Assembly: GCA_003259005.1 (NCBI GenBank)
Contig: QLII01000001.1
Span: 8,113,001 to 8,177,000 of the forward strand
Direction of reading: 5' to 3'
DNA from: Spirosoma telluris
Lineage (GTDB): Bacteria; Bacteroidota; Bacteroidia; Cytophagales; Spirosomataceae
DNA length: 64,000 nt
This document shows positions 39,563 to 49,777 of this stretch, piece after piece; position 1 is the first letter of the stretch, and every line of letters begins with the position of its first letter. A program made the translations under genes and the position numbers. Below the pieces are notes generated by a model. The model did not search any database. It was not told the origin of the DNA and saw only the letters and a list, made by a program, of their open reading frames with translations.

Positions 39563-41227
39563 TTATTCGATGCGCGTGGCTGATCGGTTCTGGTTAGCCC
39601 CAGCATTGCCGCCGGGTAATCCCTGACTAACAGGCCGCAGCTTTTCGTAAGGTTCTACGTCGGTGCGTTTGGCCCAGGTTTCGTAGTCGACGTTCAGCTC
39701 GCTGACAATTTCAGGGTGTTTAGTCGCCAGATCAGTCGTTTCTCCTCGGTCGGCTTCGAGGTCGAACAATTGCCATTTGTTCTGCGGAAAGATGGATACG
39801 ATCTTCCACTTGCCTTTGCGAACCGCCCGGTTTCCAGCTCGCTCCCAGAAGATTGGTCGATCTGCTGGCAGTGCTGTTCCCTGAAACAGTAAGTTCGTCA
39901 GACTCAAGCCAGGGAGCGGATTGGTTTTCACACCGTTGAATGTGTCGGGGTATTTCGCCCCTGCCAGATCGTAAAATGTGGGCGCCAGGTCGATTAGGTG
40001 AGCGGTGCCTTTGGCAATGATACCTGCCTTAATTTTCTTCGGATACCAGGCGATGAACGGCGCACTGATACCGCCCTCGTAGGGCGTAGCTTTATAGTTG
40101 CGAAACGGTGTATTCGATACGTAGGCCCAATTTTGTTCCTGGTAATCGTACGAACCCGCCGATCCAATTGGCCCCGAACTGCGCGGGCGTTTCCGACCCG
40201 TTGGAATCAGACCACCCTGCGCCCCGTTGTCAGAAATCAGCACGATGAGTGTGTTATCCTCAAGGTTGAGTCGCTTGAGTTCGGCCAGAAGACGAGCCAG
40301 ACTTTGGTCGACGTGATCGACCATGGCTGCGTACACTTCCATTTTCCGTTGCCAGAGCTGCTGTTCGTCGTAGGTCAGGCTTTCCCAGGATACCACTTCC
40401 GGATCGTGGGCCGCAATGGCTTGTTTGGGGTCGGCAATACCGAGTTTGATCTGTTTCACCAGCCGTTCTTTCCGGAGCGAATCCCAGCCAATGGCATACC
40501 GGTCTTTGTATTTGGCAATGTCTTCGGCGGGTGCCTGCAAGGGCCAGTGCGGGGCGTTGTAGGCCAGATACAGGAAAAAAGGAGCACTTTTCGATTCGTT
40601 GATGTAGGAGAGGGCGTGATTCGTAATCTCATCGGTCAGGTATTTGCCCGGCTCCAGGTTGATCCGTTTGTTGTCTTCGACTAACTCAACGGGTGGTGCT
40701 TTCTCTTTATAGGGACTGATGTCATAGTAATTGCTGGCCCCATTGATGAACCCGTAAAACCGGTCGAAACCGCGCTGCTTAGGCCAGTACAGACTATCAT
40801 TCCCGACGTGCCACTTGCCTGATAGATAGGTACGATAGCCTGCCTGTTTGAGCACCTCGCCAAATGTTAACGACTCTTTGTTGAGCCAGCCCTGATAGGC
40901 GGGTAAGCCCAGATTGACGTTGAAATAACCAACGCCAGCCTTGTGATGGTATTGCCCCGTAATGAGTGAGGCCCGGGTGGGTGCGCAAATGGAATTATTA
41001 TAAAATTCGCGTAACCGTAAGCCTTCACGGGCTAGTTTATCAATGGTAGGCGTTTGAATTTCGGAGCCATACGCACCAAAATCGGAATAGCCCAGATCAT
41101 CCACCATCACCAGGATAATGTTGGGTTTATCGGCAGTTGATTTTGCCGATGCCCGTGGTTTTTGCTGAGCAACCGCCGTGCTGAAAGCGAGCGCTGTCAA
41201 CGTAACACTTAAAAAAAATTGGTTCAT
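39563..41227 (-). CDS. Sulfatase (S1)
   Basis: A 554-residue intact exported sulfatase. Signal MNQFFLSVTLTALAFSTAVA; NIILVMVDDLGYSDFGAYGS; formylglycine motif C81-A-P-T-R; GKWHVGNDSLYWPKQRGFDR; LAYNAPHWPLQAPAED; VLISDNGAQGG; and WERAGNRAVRKGKWKIVSIF near the end. It is close to the neighbouring gene at 37834-39539 along the whole length, with only 23 bases between them, and related to the copy at 32121. A subgroup with arylsulfatase-like architecture; the exact sulfate position is not deducible. Confidence 0.92.
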   Translation of the reverse strand: MNQFFLSVTLTALAFSTAVAQQKPRASAKSTADKPNIILVMVDDLGYSDFGAYGSEIQTPTIDKLAREGLRLREFYNNSICAPTRASLITGQYHHKAGVGYFNVNLGLPAYQGWLNKESLTFGEVLKQAGYRTYLSGKWHVGNDSLYWPKQRGFDRFYGFINGASNYYDISPYKEKAPPVELVEDNKRINLEPGKYLTDEITNHALSYINESKSAPFFLYLAYNAPHWPLQAPAEDIAKYKDRYAIGWDSLRKERLVKQIKLGIADPKQAIAAHDPEVVSWESLTYDEQQLWQRKMEVYAAMVDHVDQSLARLLAELKRLNLEDNTLIVLISDNGAQGGLIPTGRKRPRSSGPIGSAGSYDYQEQNWAYVSNTPFRNYKATPYEGGISAPFIAWYPKKIKAGIIAKGTAHLIDLAPTFYDLAGAKYPDTFNGVKTNPLPGLSLTNLLFQGTALPADRPIFWERAGNRAVRKGKWKIVSIFPQNKWQLFDLEADRGETTDLATKHPEIVSELNVDYETWAKRTDVEPYEKLRPVSQGLPGGNAGANQNRSATRIE

Positions 41228-41305
41228 AAGTACGGGTATCCTTTATGGCTTTTTGGCATAAACGGTGTCAGAAAAAACGATGATTTTTTCATGTATTTGC
41301 GTATT

Positions 41306-43141
41306 TTATTGGTTTAGTTGGTCTACCAGATTTTGGGCAGCACGAACATCATAAGCCGTATCGACAGAATAGCCTGCTGAAGCGTGAGCCACAATTTCCT
41401 TCACTTGCGGTAATGCCAGGTTTCCATCCTTCCCAAAGGTTTGCAGCACGCTCAACGCCTGAAGGCGAACCAGACGGTTTTCATTGGTTAAGGCCTTTTT
41501 TAGTGACTCGATGGCCTCATGTTTCTCGTTGAGTCCATATAGAGCTTCGGCCGCGGCAACCTGAACGGCGGCTTCCGGGTCCTGAAGTAGTTTTTGTAAT
41601 GATGTTTTAGCGGCACCAGGCTTCAATACAGTACATCCCGTCGCGGCCCAATACCGGACCACCGGATCGGTATCGGTTAGGCGTTTGATTAGTTCAGCAG
41701 CATCGACTGGGTTGCGGGAGGAAGCCAGTGAAGCCGTTTCAATAATCCGATTGGTATTGTATTTGCCCTGATGCGCGTAGTCGTACAAGGGTGTCTGGCT
41801 GGCAATTTTCGACAGGATCGCTTCAGGTATAAAGCCAACATCGTTACTCTTCCGAAGCCAGTCGTCATTGGCTTTTCGTAACCGAGCTAACTCCTTGGTG
41901 TAACGAGGGTCGGTGACCAGGTTATGAATATTGTCCGGGTCAGCAGCTACATCAAACAACTCCTCCGCCGGTTTGGGTTGCCAGAAGCGCGACTGGACTT
42001 CATTGAGCCGACCGGCCTTATACTCAGCTTCCCAGGAGCGAATGGAAGGCGATTTCCATAGGTAATCAAGGTGTTGCCCGTAAATCTTGTGAGGCAGGTA
42101 ATTCCGGATGTAGCGGTATTTTTTGTCGCGCACCGACCGCGATAGATCTATGGCTTCGTCCATGCGCCCCCGGAACCCATAGGCGTATTGACGTTCGGAT
42201 TTTTGCTGACTTCCCAAAAACGCCAGCCCCTGCATATAATCCGGAATCTTGATGCCAACCAGACTTAAAATAGTTGGTGCGAAATCCAGAAACGTAACAA
42301 GCTGATCCGTCTGTGATCCGGCTTTCGCCTTTGCCAGATGCGCATATTTTTTGGGTAAATGGATGACCAATGGTACATGTAGTCCCGACTCATACATAAA
42401 TCGTTTGCTGCGACCAAGGATACCGCCATTGTCGGCGTAGTAGAACACAATGGTATTTTCAGCCAAACCAGCATCAGTCAATTCCTTGAGTAGCTTGCCA
42501 AATTGCTGATCCATCGTTTCAACCTTGTCGTAATACTGTGCCCAATCGTGTTTGAACTCGGTCGTTCGGGGATGATAGGGTGGGATTGGCGCTTTCTCCG
42601 GGTCGTGGTGCAGGGTGGGAAGTGGCTTGTGCAGACCACTTTCATGTGATACAAACAGGTTGAATACTGCAAAGAACGGCTGGCCGGGTTTGCGTTTTTT
42701 GTACGTTGCCGAATCACTCGACTCATCCCAGGCATCCACCTGATCGGTCGTGTTGTAATCCTTCTTGGAATTATTTGTCGTGTAATAGCCCGCTTCCCGT
42801 AAGTACTTCGGAAAGAACTTTACAAACGACGGTACTGGATACATACTGCGCATGTGCTCGGTACCCAGCGAGGGCGGATATAGGCCCGTAATGAGCGTAT
42901 TGCGGGATGGCGCACAAACAGGAGCGGTCGAAAACGCATTTTTATACAGAATGCTCTCTTTCGCAAACCGGTCGATGTTGGGCGTCGTGGCATACGGATT
43001 GCCGTAACAGCCAATCAACGAGGTGTTATTATCCTCGCTAACGATCCAGAGAATATTTGGCCGGTCGGCAGGTGCCTGTGCCTTTCCCTGAAAAAAGCCA
43101 AGCAACAGCAGGCCCATTACCCGTTTTCTAATTTTCATCAT
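41306..43141 (-). CDS. Sulfamidase-like sulfatase with C-terminal HEAT-like repeats
   Basis: A 611-residue protein. After a signal peptide (to about 22), NILWIVSEDNNTSLIGCYGN carries the metal residues and C76-A-P-S-R the formylglycine site (STAPVCAPSRNTLITGLYPP). The pattern, with FFKYLREAGYYTTNNSKKDY and AVFNLFVSHESG, resembles heparan N-sulfatase-like members. Residues about 460-610 form HEAT-like helical repeats (DTDPVVRYWAATGCTVL; DPEAAVQVAAAEALYGL; NENRLVRLQALSVLQTFG), an extra module that may bind substrate or partner. The only sulfatase here with that extension. Confidence 0.9.
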   Translation of the reverse strand: MMKIRKRVMGLLLLGFFQGKAQAPADRPNILWIVSEDNNTSLIGCYGNPYATTPNIDRFAKESILYKNAFSTAPVCAPSRNTLITGLYPPSLGTEHMRSMYPVPSFVKFFPKYLREAGYYTTNNSKKDYNTTDQVDAWDESSDSATYKKRKPGQPFFAVFNLFVSHESGLHKPLPTLHHDPEKAPIPPYHPRTTEFKHDWAQYYDKVETMDQQFGKLLKELTDAGLAENTIVFYYADNGGILGRSKRFMYESGLHVPLVIHLPKKYAHLAKAKAGSQTDQLVTFLDFAPTILSLVGIKIPDYMQGLAFLGSQQKSERQYAYGFRGRMDEAIDLSRSVRDKKYRYIRNYLPHKIYGQHLDYLWKSPSIRSWEAEYKAGRLNEVQSRFWQPKPAEELFDVAADPDNIHNLVTDPRYTKELARLRKANDDWLRKSNDVGFIPEAILSKIASQTPLYDYAHQGKYNTNRIIETASLASSRNPVDAAELIKRLTDTDPVVRYWAATGCTVLKPGAAKTSLQKLLQDPEAAVQVAAAEALYGLNEKHEAIESLKKALTNENRLVRLQALSVLQTFGKDGNLALPQVKEIVAHASAGYSVDTAYDVRAAQNLVDQLNQ

Positions 43142-43254
43142 AACCGTTTGATTTTGTGGTTATTTTCTATTTTTCTTTCAGCGAAAAGAGTACTTGTGGA
43201 TCATGGAAGAATGGCGATATATGATGGCGTCCGCGTAGTCTTTTTCATGATTAC

Positions 43255-44799
43255 CTAGGGCTGTTTCCCCCAATTGGGTTTAGTGATGTCCAGGGGATCG
43301 TGATACGTTTTCATCTCGCTGATCAGTCGAGCTTCCAGTTGTTGTCTTTTCTGGCTGAATGCCGGGTTATCCGCCAGATTCTTTGTCTCGTAGGGGTCGC
43401 GGTTAAGATCAAACAGCTGAGTGGTTTCCTTCCGATTGACGTTGTAGCGGATCAACTTCCAGTTATCGTCCGTGCGAACAGCTCGCTGGAGATCGCGATA
43501 GGCATAGTAGACCGATGGACGCCCCTTTTTTTGGGGATTTTTTATAAAAGGCAGCAGGCTTTGACTTTCGACCGTTGGTGGCGCTGGAAAGCCAAGAATA
43601 TCGGTTACGGTTGGAAAAATATCGGCCAGATACGTGAGCGCTTCGACCCGTTGGTTTTGGGGCAAGGTGGGGCTACTAATAATGAGCGGCACCCGCATGC
43701 TGTGTTCATATAGATTTTGCTTGCCCAATAGGCCATGACTCCCTACTGCCAGACCATTATCACCCGCAAAAACGACCAGGGTATTTTTAGTTAACCCCTG
43801 TTTTTTCAGTTCATCCAGAATACGACCAATTTGCGCGTCCAGCTCCGAAATCATCCCGTAGTATAGGGCCAGTTCTTCTTTGGTCTGTGCTTCAGTAAGT
43901 GGCCGGGGCAGTAGCTTCTCATCCCGTACCGCCAACTCACCATTGTCGAATGGGTGCTGAGGAAGAAAATTCGCGGGCAGTTTTATCTTGCCTGATGGGT
44001 AACGCTTGCGGAAAGCCTCAGTTGGCGTACGTGGATCGTGGGGTGATGTAAAGGCAACGTATAGATAAAAGGGTTTAGTTGTATTTTTTGATTTGTTCAG
44101 AAAGCGAATAGCTTCGTTGGCATACAGTTCCGATGAGTACGTATTGGCCGTTTTTTTTGCTGCTTTGTATTGACCCGACGAGTCAAAGTCAACATACTGC
44201 GGATGCTCCTGACCGCCATCCTCAGGAGAATGCATACCCCAAAAAATAAAGCTGCTCCCCCCGTATAACTCCGGGCGAAGGACGCCTTATCGTTGTGCCA
44301 TTTCCCGATGACATAGGTCTGGTAGCCTTTAGTCTGTAGGTATTCCGGTAGCGTAGTATGTTCAGCAGGAATTACATCGCCAGATTTTTGCAGGTCGTTC
44401 AGGTAGCGGCCCGTATGCAACATAGCCCGGCTGGGTACACACAATGCCCCATGCATGCCGCCCATGGTTTGCGCACGGGTGAAAGCAACCCCCTGTTTCG
44501 CCAGTCGGTCGAGGTTGGGCGTCTGGATGTCGTCGTTTCCCAACGCATGAATGGTATTGTATCGTTGGTCGTCGGAATACAAGACCAGTACGTTAAGGGA
44601 GTATTTATAATCTACCCCACCCCAACCCCTCCCCTTAAAATCAGGGGAGGGGCTAGAGAAAGCCGATTTTGTACCCCTCTCCTGAAAACCAGGAGAGGGG
44701 CTGGGGTGAGGTAAACAGGCCCAATGAAACTAGCTATCCAAAGGGATACTATCCCGGTAAGTATCTCATTGATAAGGCTATGGTTAATCGTGCTTTCAT
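43255..44799 (-). pseudogene. Sulfatase (S1), 5' end split by a repeat and one frameshift
   Basis: The catalytic half reads NVLVLYSDDQRYNTIHALGN with the Asp pair, C-V-P-S-R in GALCVPSRAMLHTGRYLND and GKWHNDKASFAR. It breaks at 44271-44272, where one base more gives ELYGGSSFIFWGMHSPEDGG and joins the C-terminal part (LYVAFTSPHDPRTP; VFAGDNGLAVGSHGLLGKQN). It resembles choline-/iduronate-sulfatase-like members. Upstream, the reading frame runs into a G/C-rich palindromic element (44613-44712) that brings a stop. A signal-peptide-like stretch (IVSLWIASFIGPVY) lies on the far side, and an ATG at 44799 may be the original start. Export is thus likely lost. Confidence 0.75.
44613..44712. repeat. 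G/C-rich double-hairpin repeat inserted in sulfatase 5' end
   Basis: About 100 bases with inverted termini (TACCCCACCCCAACCCC and the complement of GGGGCTGGGGTGAGGTA). Inside are two hairpins, CCCCTCCCCT/AGGGGAGGGG and CCCCTCTCCT/AGGAGAGGGG. Repeats of this look recur between genes in many Bacteroidota genomes (general knowledge). Its position between a signal-peptide-like stretch and the sulfatase N-terminus suggests insertion into a formerly intact gene. Confidence 0.75.
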
Positions 44800-44870
44800 T
44801 TTTCTACTGATTCCGAAAGGTAAATTTGTTAGGTAGAGCAGATTGCCGGGCCGCTCTACTTATGGAATCG

Positions 44871-46433
44871 TTACCAACCCGCATTCTGGGTTAGTTTAGG
44901 GTTATTGTCAATCTCGGTTTGTGGAATGGGGTACAAATAGTGTTTAGCGGCCACATTGGTTTTGCCTACTTTTTGTAAACTGGAGATGAGAATTCCGTTG
45001 CCATTAGCATCTTTTTCACGAATCAAATCGAACCACCGCTGGTATTCATAGGAAAGTTCAAGCCGCCGTTCCAGATAAACCGAATCACGAAACTGAGCCT
45101 GGCTTAAGCCTTGGGTTAGATCGGCCAGACCAGCCCGTTTTCGTACCCGGTTAATCGACTTGTAGGCTTTGGCGGTGGGACCATTCACCTCATTTTCGGC
45201 TTCGGCATGAATCAGGAGTAATTCGGCATACCGGATAATAGGGACGTTAGCCTCCGAGTTACTGGTGACCGATGTATTCGCCGGGTCCCACCACTTGTGC
45301 CAGAAGGGGGTCGAATCATTAGCAACCGCTGAATTGGCAATCGGAAGGCCGTATTTTCTGCCGTTTGTCGGGCTGGTAAAGTTGCGTACAAACGTGACAT
45401 CCCGGCGTTTATCCGATGCTTTATACAGTTTGTAGATATTGAAAAATTTGTCGTTGCCTTCGGTATAGAACCGAACCATATGGGCATAGTTACCCGTGAG
45501 GCCCGGAATTGAGGTAAAAATGGCACGAGGATTTTCAGCGTTCCCCTGACTATAGGAGTTTCCCTTCATCTGCGCGGAGAAAATATGCTCGGCACCATTT
45601 TTATACGCGGGTAAAAAGACCTGTGAATAGTCTGCTTTCAGATCATAGCCATACGTACCGGTTCCCCCATCGGCAGTCGATAAAACCTCTTCAGCTTTAG
45701 CAATTGCCTTTTGGTAGTTTGCGGTTAATGTCAACGGCAGGGACGCCTTGATCAGGTAGACCTTTGCCAATAGCGCCTTGGCGGCACCCGCTGTAGCCCG
45801 TCCCGCATCGGGAGCGCTATAGGAAGCGGGCAGAGCCTGAGCCGCTTCGGTCAGATCCTTTTCGATCTGCGCATATACATCGGCTGAAGAAGCTCGTGCA
45901 ACGGCGTAATCGGAGGCATACACATAGTTTTGATAGTCCGTAACTAAGGGAACGTCACCGTATAAACGTACCAGATTGAAATAGAAGAGAGCCCGTAAAA
46001 ATTTAGCTTCTCCCAGAATTCGATCTTTCGTCGCGGGTACGGCAAATGGAATAGCAGGCACTTTGGCCAGAACGACATTGGCTTTCCGAATGGCCGCATA
46101 ATGTTGTTGCCAGAGTTCATACACCCGCAGATTACTGGTTGAATGGGCTAAAACGGATAGCGAACGAACATCAGGATTGGTTGCGCCCGGGCCTGGGTCT
46201 TCGTCATCACCCGCCATATTCATCCCCGTATTGAACAAGGTGTTATAAGGCGACTGCACTTTAGCCGTGTTGAGAAAGAAATAAGCAGCGTTAATGGCTG
46301 TTATCGCGTCAGTTTCCGTTTTATAGTACTGATCTTCAGCAATGATCGACTCCGGTTGTTCTTTCAGAAATTCCGTACAGGAACTAGTAAAGAAAGAAGA
46401 TATAATAAGTAGAATATAAGGGTACTTTTTCAT
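44871..46433 (-). CDS. SusD/RagB-family glycan-binding lipoprotein
   Basis: A 520-residue outer-membrane lipoprotein with signal MKKYPYILLIISSFFTSSC followed by TEFLKEQPESIIAEDQYYKT, a standard SusD opening. The TPR-like helices include ELWQQHYAAIRKANVVLAKV and AKFLRALFYFNLVRLYGDVP. The C-terminal part has IPIIRYAELLLIHAEAENEV, NRVRKRAGLADL and ERRLELSYEYQRWFDLIREK, ending YLYPIPQTEIDNNPKLTQN. It forms the lid of the SusC transporter encoded immediately upstream (24-base gap) and should capture the sulfated glycan. Confidence 0.95.
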   Translation of the reverse strand: MKKYPYILLIISSFFTSSCTEFLKEQPESIIAEDQYYKTETDAITAINAAYFFLNTAKVQSPYNTLFNTGMNMAGDDEDPGPGATNPDVRSLSVLAHSTSNLRVYELWQQHYAAIRKANVVLAKVPAIPFAVPATKDRILGEAKFLRALFYFNLVRLYGDVPLVTDYQNYVYASDYAVARASSADVYAQIEKDLTEAAQALPASYSAPDAGRATAGAAKALLAKVYLIKASLPLTLTANYQKAIAKAEEVLSTADGGTGTYGYDLKADYSQVFLPAYKNGAEHIFSAQMKGNSYSQGNAENPRAIFTSIPGLTGNYAHMVRFYTEGNDKFFNIYKLYKASDKRRDVTFVRNFTSPTNGRKYGLPIANSAVANDSTPFWHKWWDPANTSVTSNSEANVPIIRYAELLLIHAEAENEVNGPTAKAYKSINRVRKRAGLADLTQGLSQAQFRDSVYLERRLELSYEYQRWFDLIREKDANGNGILISSLQKVGKTNVAAKHYLYPIPQTEIDNNPKLTQNAGW

Positions 46434-46456
46434 GATTGCGCTGTTGAAAAGATTAT

Positions 46457-49400
46457 TCAGAAGGTGATGGACAGGCCTGCCAGATACGTCTTACTATTGG
46501 GGTAGGCACCATCGTCTACGCCCCGATTAATCAGACTCTGTCCACTTGAACTAACCTCTGGGTCAAAACCGGTATACTTGGTCCAGGTAACCGGGTTTTG
46601 TGCCGATACATACAGCCGTAAAGCCTGTAGGCCAACCCTGGTAAGAACTGCTTTGGGTACGGTGTAGCCAAACGAAGCGTTTTTCAGCCGGTAGTAGGTA
46701 GCATCCTCAATAAACCGATCGGAGATGGTAATCGCTGGGTCCTGATAAGCCGCTTTTACGTCCGTATTGGTATGGGTAGGTGTCCATCGGTCCAGAAGGA
46801 CTTTTGAGGCATTGGTGTAGCCAGTCGCTAATTCGAGATTGGCCCGGTTAACATTGTAGAGTTTACCGCCCACCGAAGCCTGGAAGAAAACCGACAGGTC
46901 GAAGCCTTTGTAACTAAACGTATTCGTTAAGCCTGCCGTAAACTTGATCTGGTTGTCAATAACAATCCGGTCACCCGCCTGCGTAATCAGGCCATCCCCA
47001 TTCAGGTCTTTGTATTGTTGCCCACCGGGTTTGTTATTGGCTTGCGGAGTCAGGGGTTTAGTATCTTTTTGAATCAGGCCATCGGTTTGATAGACGATGA
47101 ATGATCCAAGCGGATGACCAACTTTCGCAATGGAAGGGGCTGAGCTGGACGGAATATACTGATCAACCCCATCCCCAAGGCTCAGAATCTTATTCGTATT
47201 TTTCGCATAAATCAGAATGGTTGTCCACTTAAAGGGCCCCGTGATATTTCGGGAGTTAATGTTTAATTCGATGCCCTGGTTCGATACGGCACCCACATTT
47301 TGATAGGTCGTAGAGCCCTGCCCATTATAGACATCCGATAGGCCAGACGTTCCGGGAACGGTACGGGTGAGCAACAAATCTGTGGTCTTTTTATAATAAT
47401 AGTCGGCTGTCAGGTGGATACGCTCGTTTAGCAAACCTACATCCAGACCAGCATCCACCTGAAATGTTTTTTCCCAGCTTAAGTTCTTGTTGGCCACTGT
47501 ACTAGGTGCGTAGCCTGACACGGTTGAACCTGAAAAGTTGTAGGGGTAGTACGTTAACTGGGCTAGCGATTGATAGGGTGGTATATTCTGATTACCGGTT
47601 GATCCGGCACTTAATCGTAATTTTAAGGAACTGACATGACGAACTTCACTGAAGAATTTTTCATTACTGACGTTCCAGCCAAGAGCTGCCGACGGGAAAT
47701 AGCCCCATTTGTTACCATCGCCAAACTTGGACGAACCATCGGCGCGAAAGGTAGCCGTAAACAGGTATCGTTCGTCATAGGCATAATTGATCCGGCCTAA
47801 ATAAGAGGCTAGCGACCAGTCAATGGCCGACGATCCAGGTGTCCGGTTGGTAATGCCGGTTCCCAGGTTATTGAAGGTGAGGGCATCGGAAGTGAACCCG
47901 GCGGCTTCAGCCACAGCACCTCTAGTTTTTGATTGCTGGGCTGTGAACCCTACAACCGCGTTGAGCGCATGCTTGCTCCCAAACTGTTTATCGTAGCTGA
48001 GCGTATTTTCATTCAGCCAGTTGGTTGTAAATATAGAACCCACCAGCGCGTCGCCATTCAGGGAAGATCCCTCATAAGTAGCGATTGGGAGATAGCGATT
48101 CTGTTTATTATCAACGACATCGGCACCCACCAGAACCTTTCCTTTCAGGCCTTTACTAAAAGTGTATTCGGCCGAAAAATTCCCTAAAAACCGATTCGTA
48201 GACGTCTGGTTAATCTGATTCAATAATGAATTGATGGGATTGGCGTAGACCGTTTCAAAGGGGCTGTTTTTAACGAATGTCCCATTGTCCTGATAAACAG
48301 GTAGCGCCGGTGGGGTTAAAATTAAGGCGCCCACAATGGCAGCAGGGGCCACATTCGCCTTGGTATTGCTGCCGGTAATACTGGCTGAAAGCCGTAGGTT
48401 TTTACTGTAGTTGTGATCAATGTTTACCCGGGCCGAAATTCGTTTGAAATCCGTATTCTGGAGTACCCCATCCTGCTTGAAGTAATTAAACGAAATGCCT
48501 AATCGGGTTTTATCCGACCCCGAGGAAATGGAGAGGCTATGACTTTGCTGGGAAGCTTTTCGGAATCCGGCGGCCTGCCAGTCAGTACCTACCCCCGTCG
48601 TATCTAATGTATACCCTGAAACACTCGGTAGGGTAGGCGTTTTGCCTGAGTTCGTAGCCGCGTCTTTACGGAGAAGCCACCACTCTCTGGCGTTCATTAG
48701 GGGCAAGGTTCGGATCACTTGTTGTTGTCCGTAATAGGCATCGTAGCTAATGGAGGATTTTTTGGCTGATCCCCTTTCGTGGTAATGATAACGACCCCAT
48801 TGGCTCCCCGTGAGCCATAGATCGCCGTTGCCGAGGCATCCTTCAGTACGTCGATTGACTCGATATCAGCCGTGTTAAGCGAGGACAGCGGGTTTATTTT
48901 GGGACCATCGGTAACACCCGCATCGCTTACGCCATAATCGTTATTGATTGGAAAGCCGTCGATCACATAGAGTGGGTCACTACCCGCTGTAATCGAGTTG
49001 CTGCCTCTGACCTGAACGCTCACCCCACCACCTGGCTGCCCAGAGGTTTGCGTAACAGTCACCCCGGCAATGGACCCCTGGAGTAGTCGTTCGAGGGATA
49101 CAACCGGCTGTTGTTTGATTTCTAAGGGAACGGACGCTATGGAACCAGTAATATCGCTTCGCTTCTGCGTACCATAGCCTACGACAACGACTTCACTTAG
49201 TTGACCAAGATTTTCGTCTAATTCGATGTCGATCGTATTCGAAATAGCCGCAACTTCCCGTGTTTTATAACCGACATAGGTAACAATAAGCGTAAACGGT
49301 AGTGTCTGGGCAGTTTTCAGGGTGAACTTCCCGTTTACATCTGTCGAGGCCCCATTGGTGATGCCTTTTATCTGAATCGTAGCGCCAATCAGGGGTTCTT

Positions 49401-49527
49401 TTGTTTTCGCATCCACAACCTTACCGGAAAGAGTAGAGTTAATGACGGGGGCTGTGCCTTGTGCAAAAAGAATGGATGGCTGGGTAAGAATCCAAACCCA
49501 CAGTAAAAAAATTAAACGTTTATTCAT
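46457..49527 (-). CDS. SusC/RagA-family TonB-dependent transporter (one frameshift)
   Basis: About 1,023 residues when joined. After the signal peptide come a carboxypeptidase-regulatory-like domain (LSGKVVDAKTKEPLIGATIQ), the SusC marker EVVVVGYGTQKRSDITGSI and the plug (QVRGSNSITAGSDPLYVIDG; DVLKDASATAIYGSRGANGV). The frame breaks next to AAAGGGG at 48771-48777. One base more gives GSAKKSSISYDAYYGQQQVI and joins the 22-strand barrel part (REWWLLRKDAATNSGKTPTL), which ends YLAGLSITF with a terminal Phe. It imports glycan with SusD across the outer membrane using TonB energy. Confidence 0.93.
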
Positions 49528-49565
49528 TGCTTTGTACTGGTTAGATAAACAATAGGGTGTTGTGT

Positions 49566-49583
49566 CAGTCGTGCCAACGACTG
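49566..49583 (-). promoter_or_regulatory. Leader stem-loop upstream of susC-like gene
   Basis: CAGTCGT and ACGACTG form a perfect 7-bp stem with a 4-base loop about 40 bases before the SusC start. It would lie in the mRNA leader. Confidence 0.4.
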
Positions 49584-49618
49584 CACAAATTCGGTTGCCT
49601 CCGAGCCTTGTTTTGACC

Positions 49619-49668
49619 AGCCAACCCTGTTCCAGCAGGTAGGACCGCCGATGCGGTTGGCTTTTTTA
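49619..49668 (+). terminator. Plus-strand terminator-like hairpin in susC upstream region
   Basis: AGCCAACC at 49619-49626 pairs with GGTTGGCT at 49655-49662, with a smaller CCTG/CAGG stem inside, and six Ts follow on the plus strand. All neighbouring genes are on the minus strand, so this would end an otherwise unseen plus-strand transcript, such as an antisense RNA over the susC 5' region. Confidence 0.45.
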
Positions 49669-49680
49669 TTTACTTGTCAT

Positions 49681-49773
49681 TAAATGGCCATTTAGTAGTC
49701 ATTGATAGCCATAAGTTGTTTCTAGTTTGCGTTTTCAATAAATGACCACCAATGACTACTGAATGTCCACTTA
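49681..49773. repeat. 24-bp imperfect inverted repeat after the FGE gene
   Basis: TAAATGGCCATTTAGTAGTC (continuing to 49704) is complementary, with three mismatches, to 49750-49773. GTCATT is repeated at roughly regular spacing in the right arm. It may serve as a strong stem between the FGE gene and SusC or be a genome repeat. Confidence 0.6.
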
Positions 49774-49777
49774 ATGA

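Noticed and set aside
39998..40684. 228-codon plus-strand frame
   Set aside because: Antisense to the intact sulfatase at 39563-41227, with no recognisable domain.
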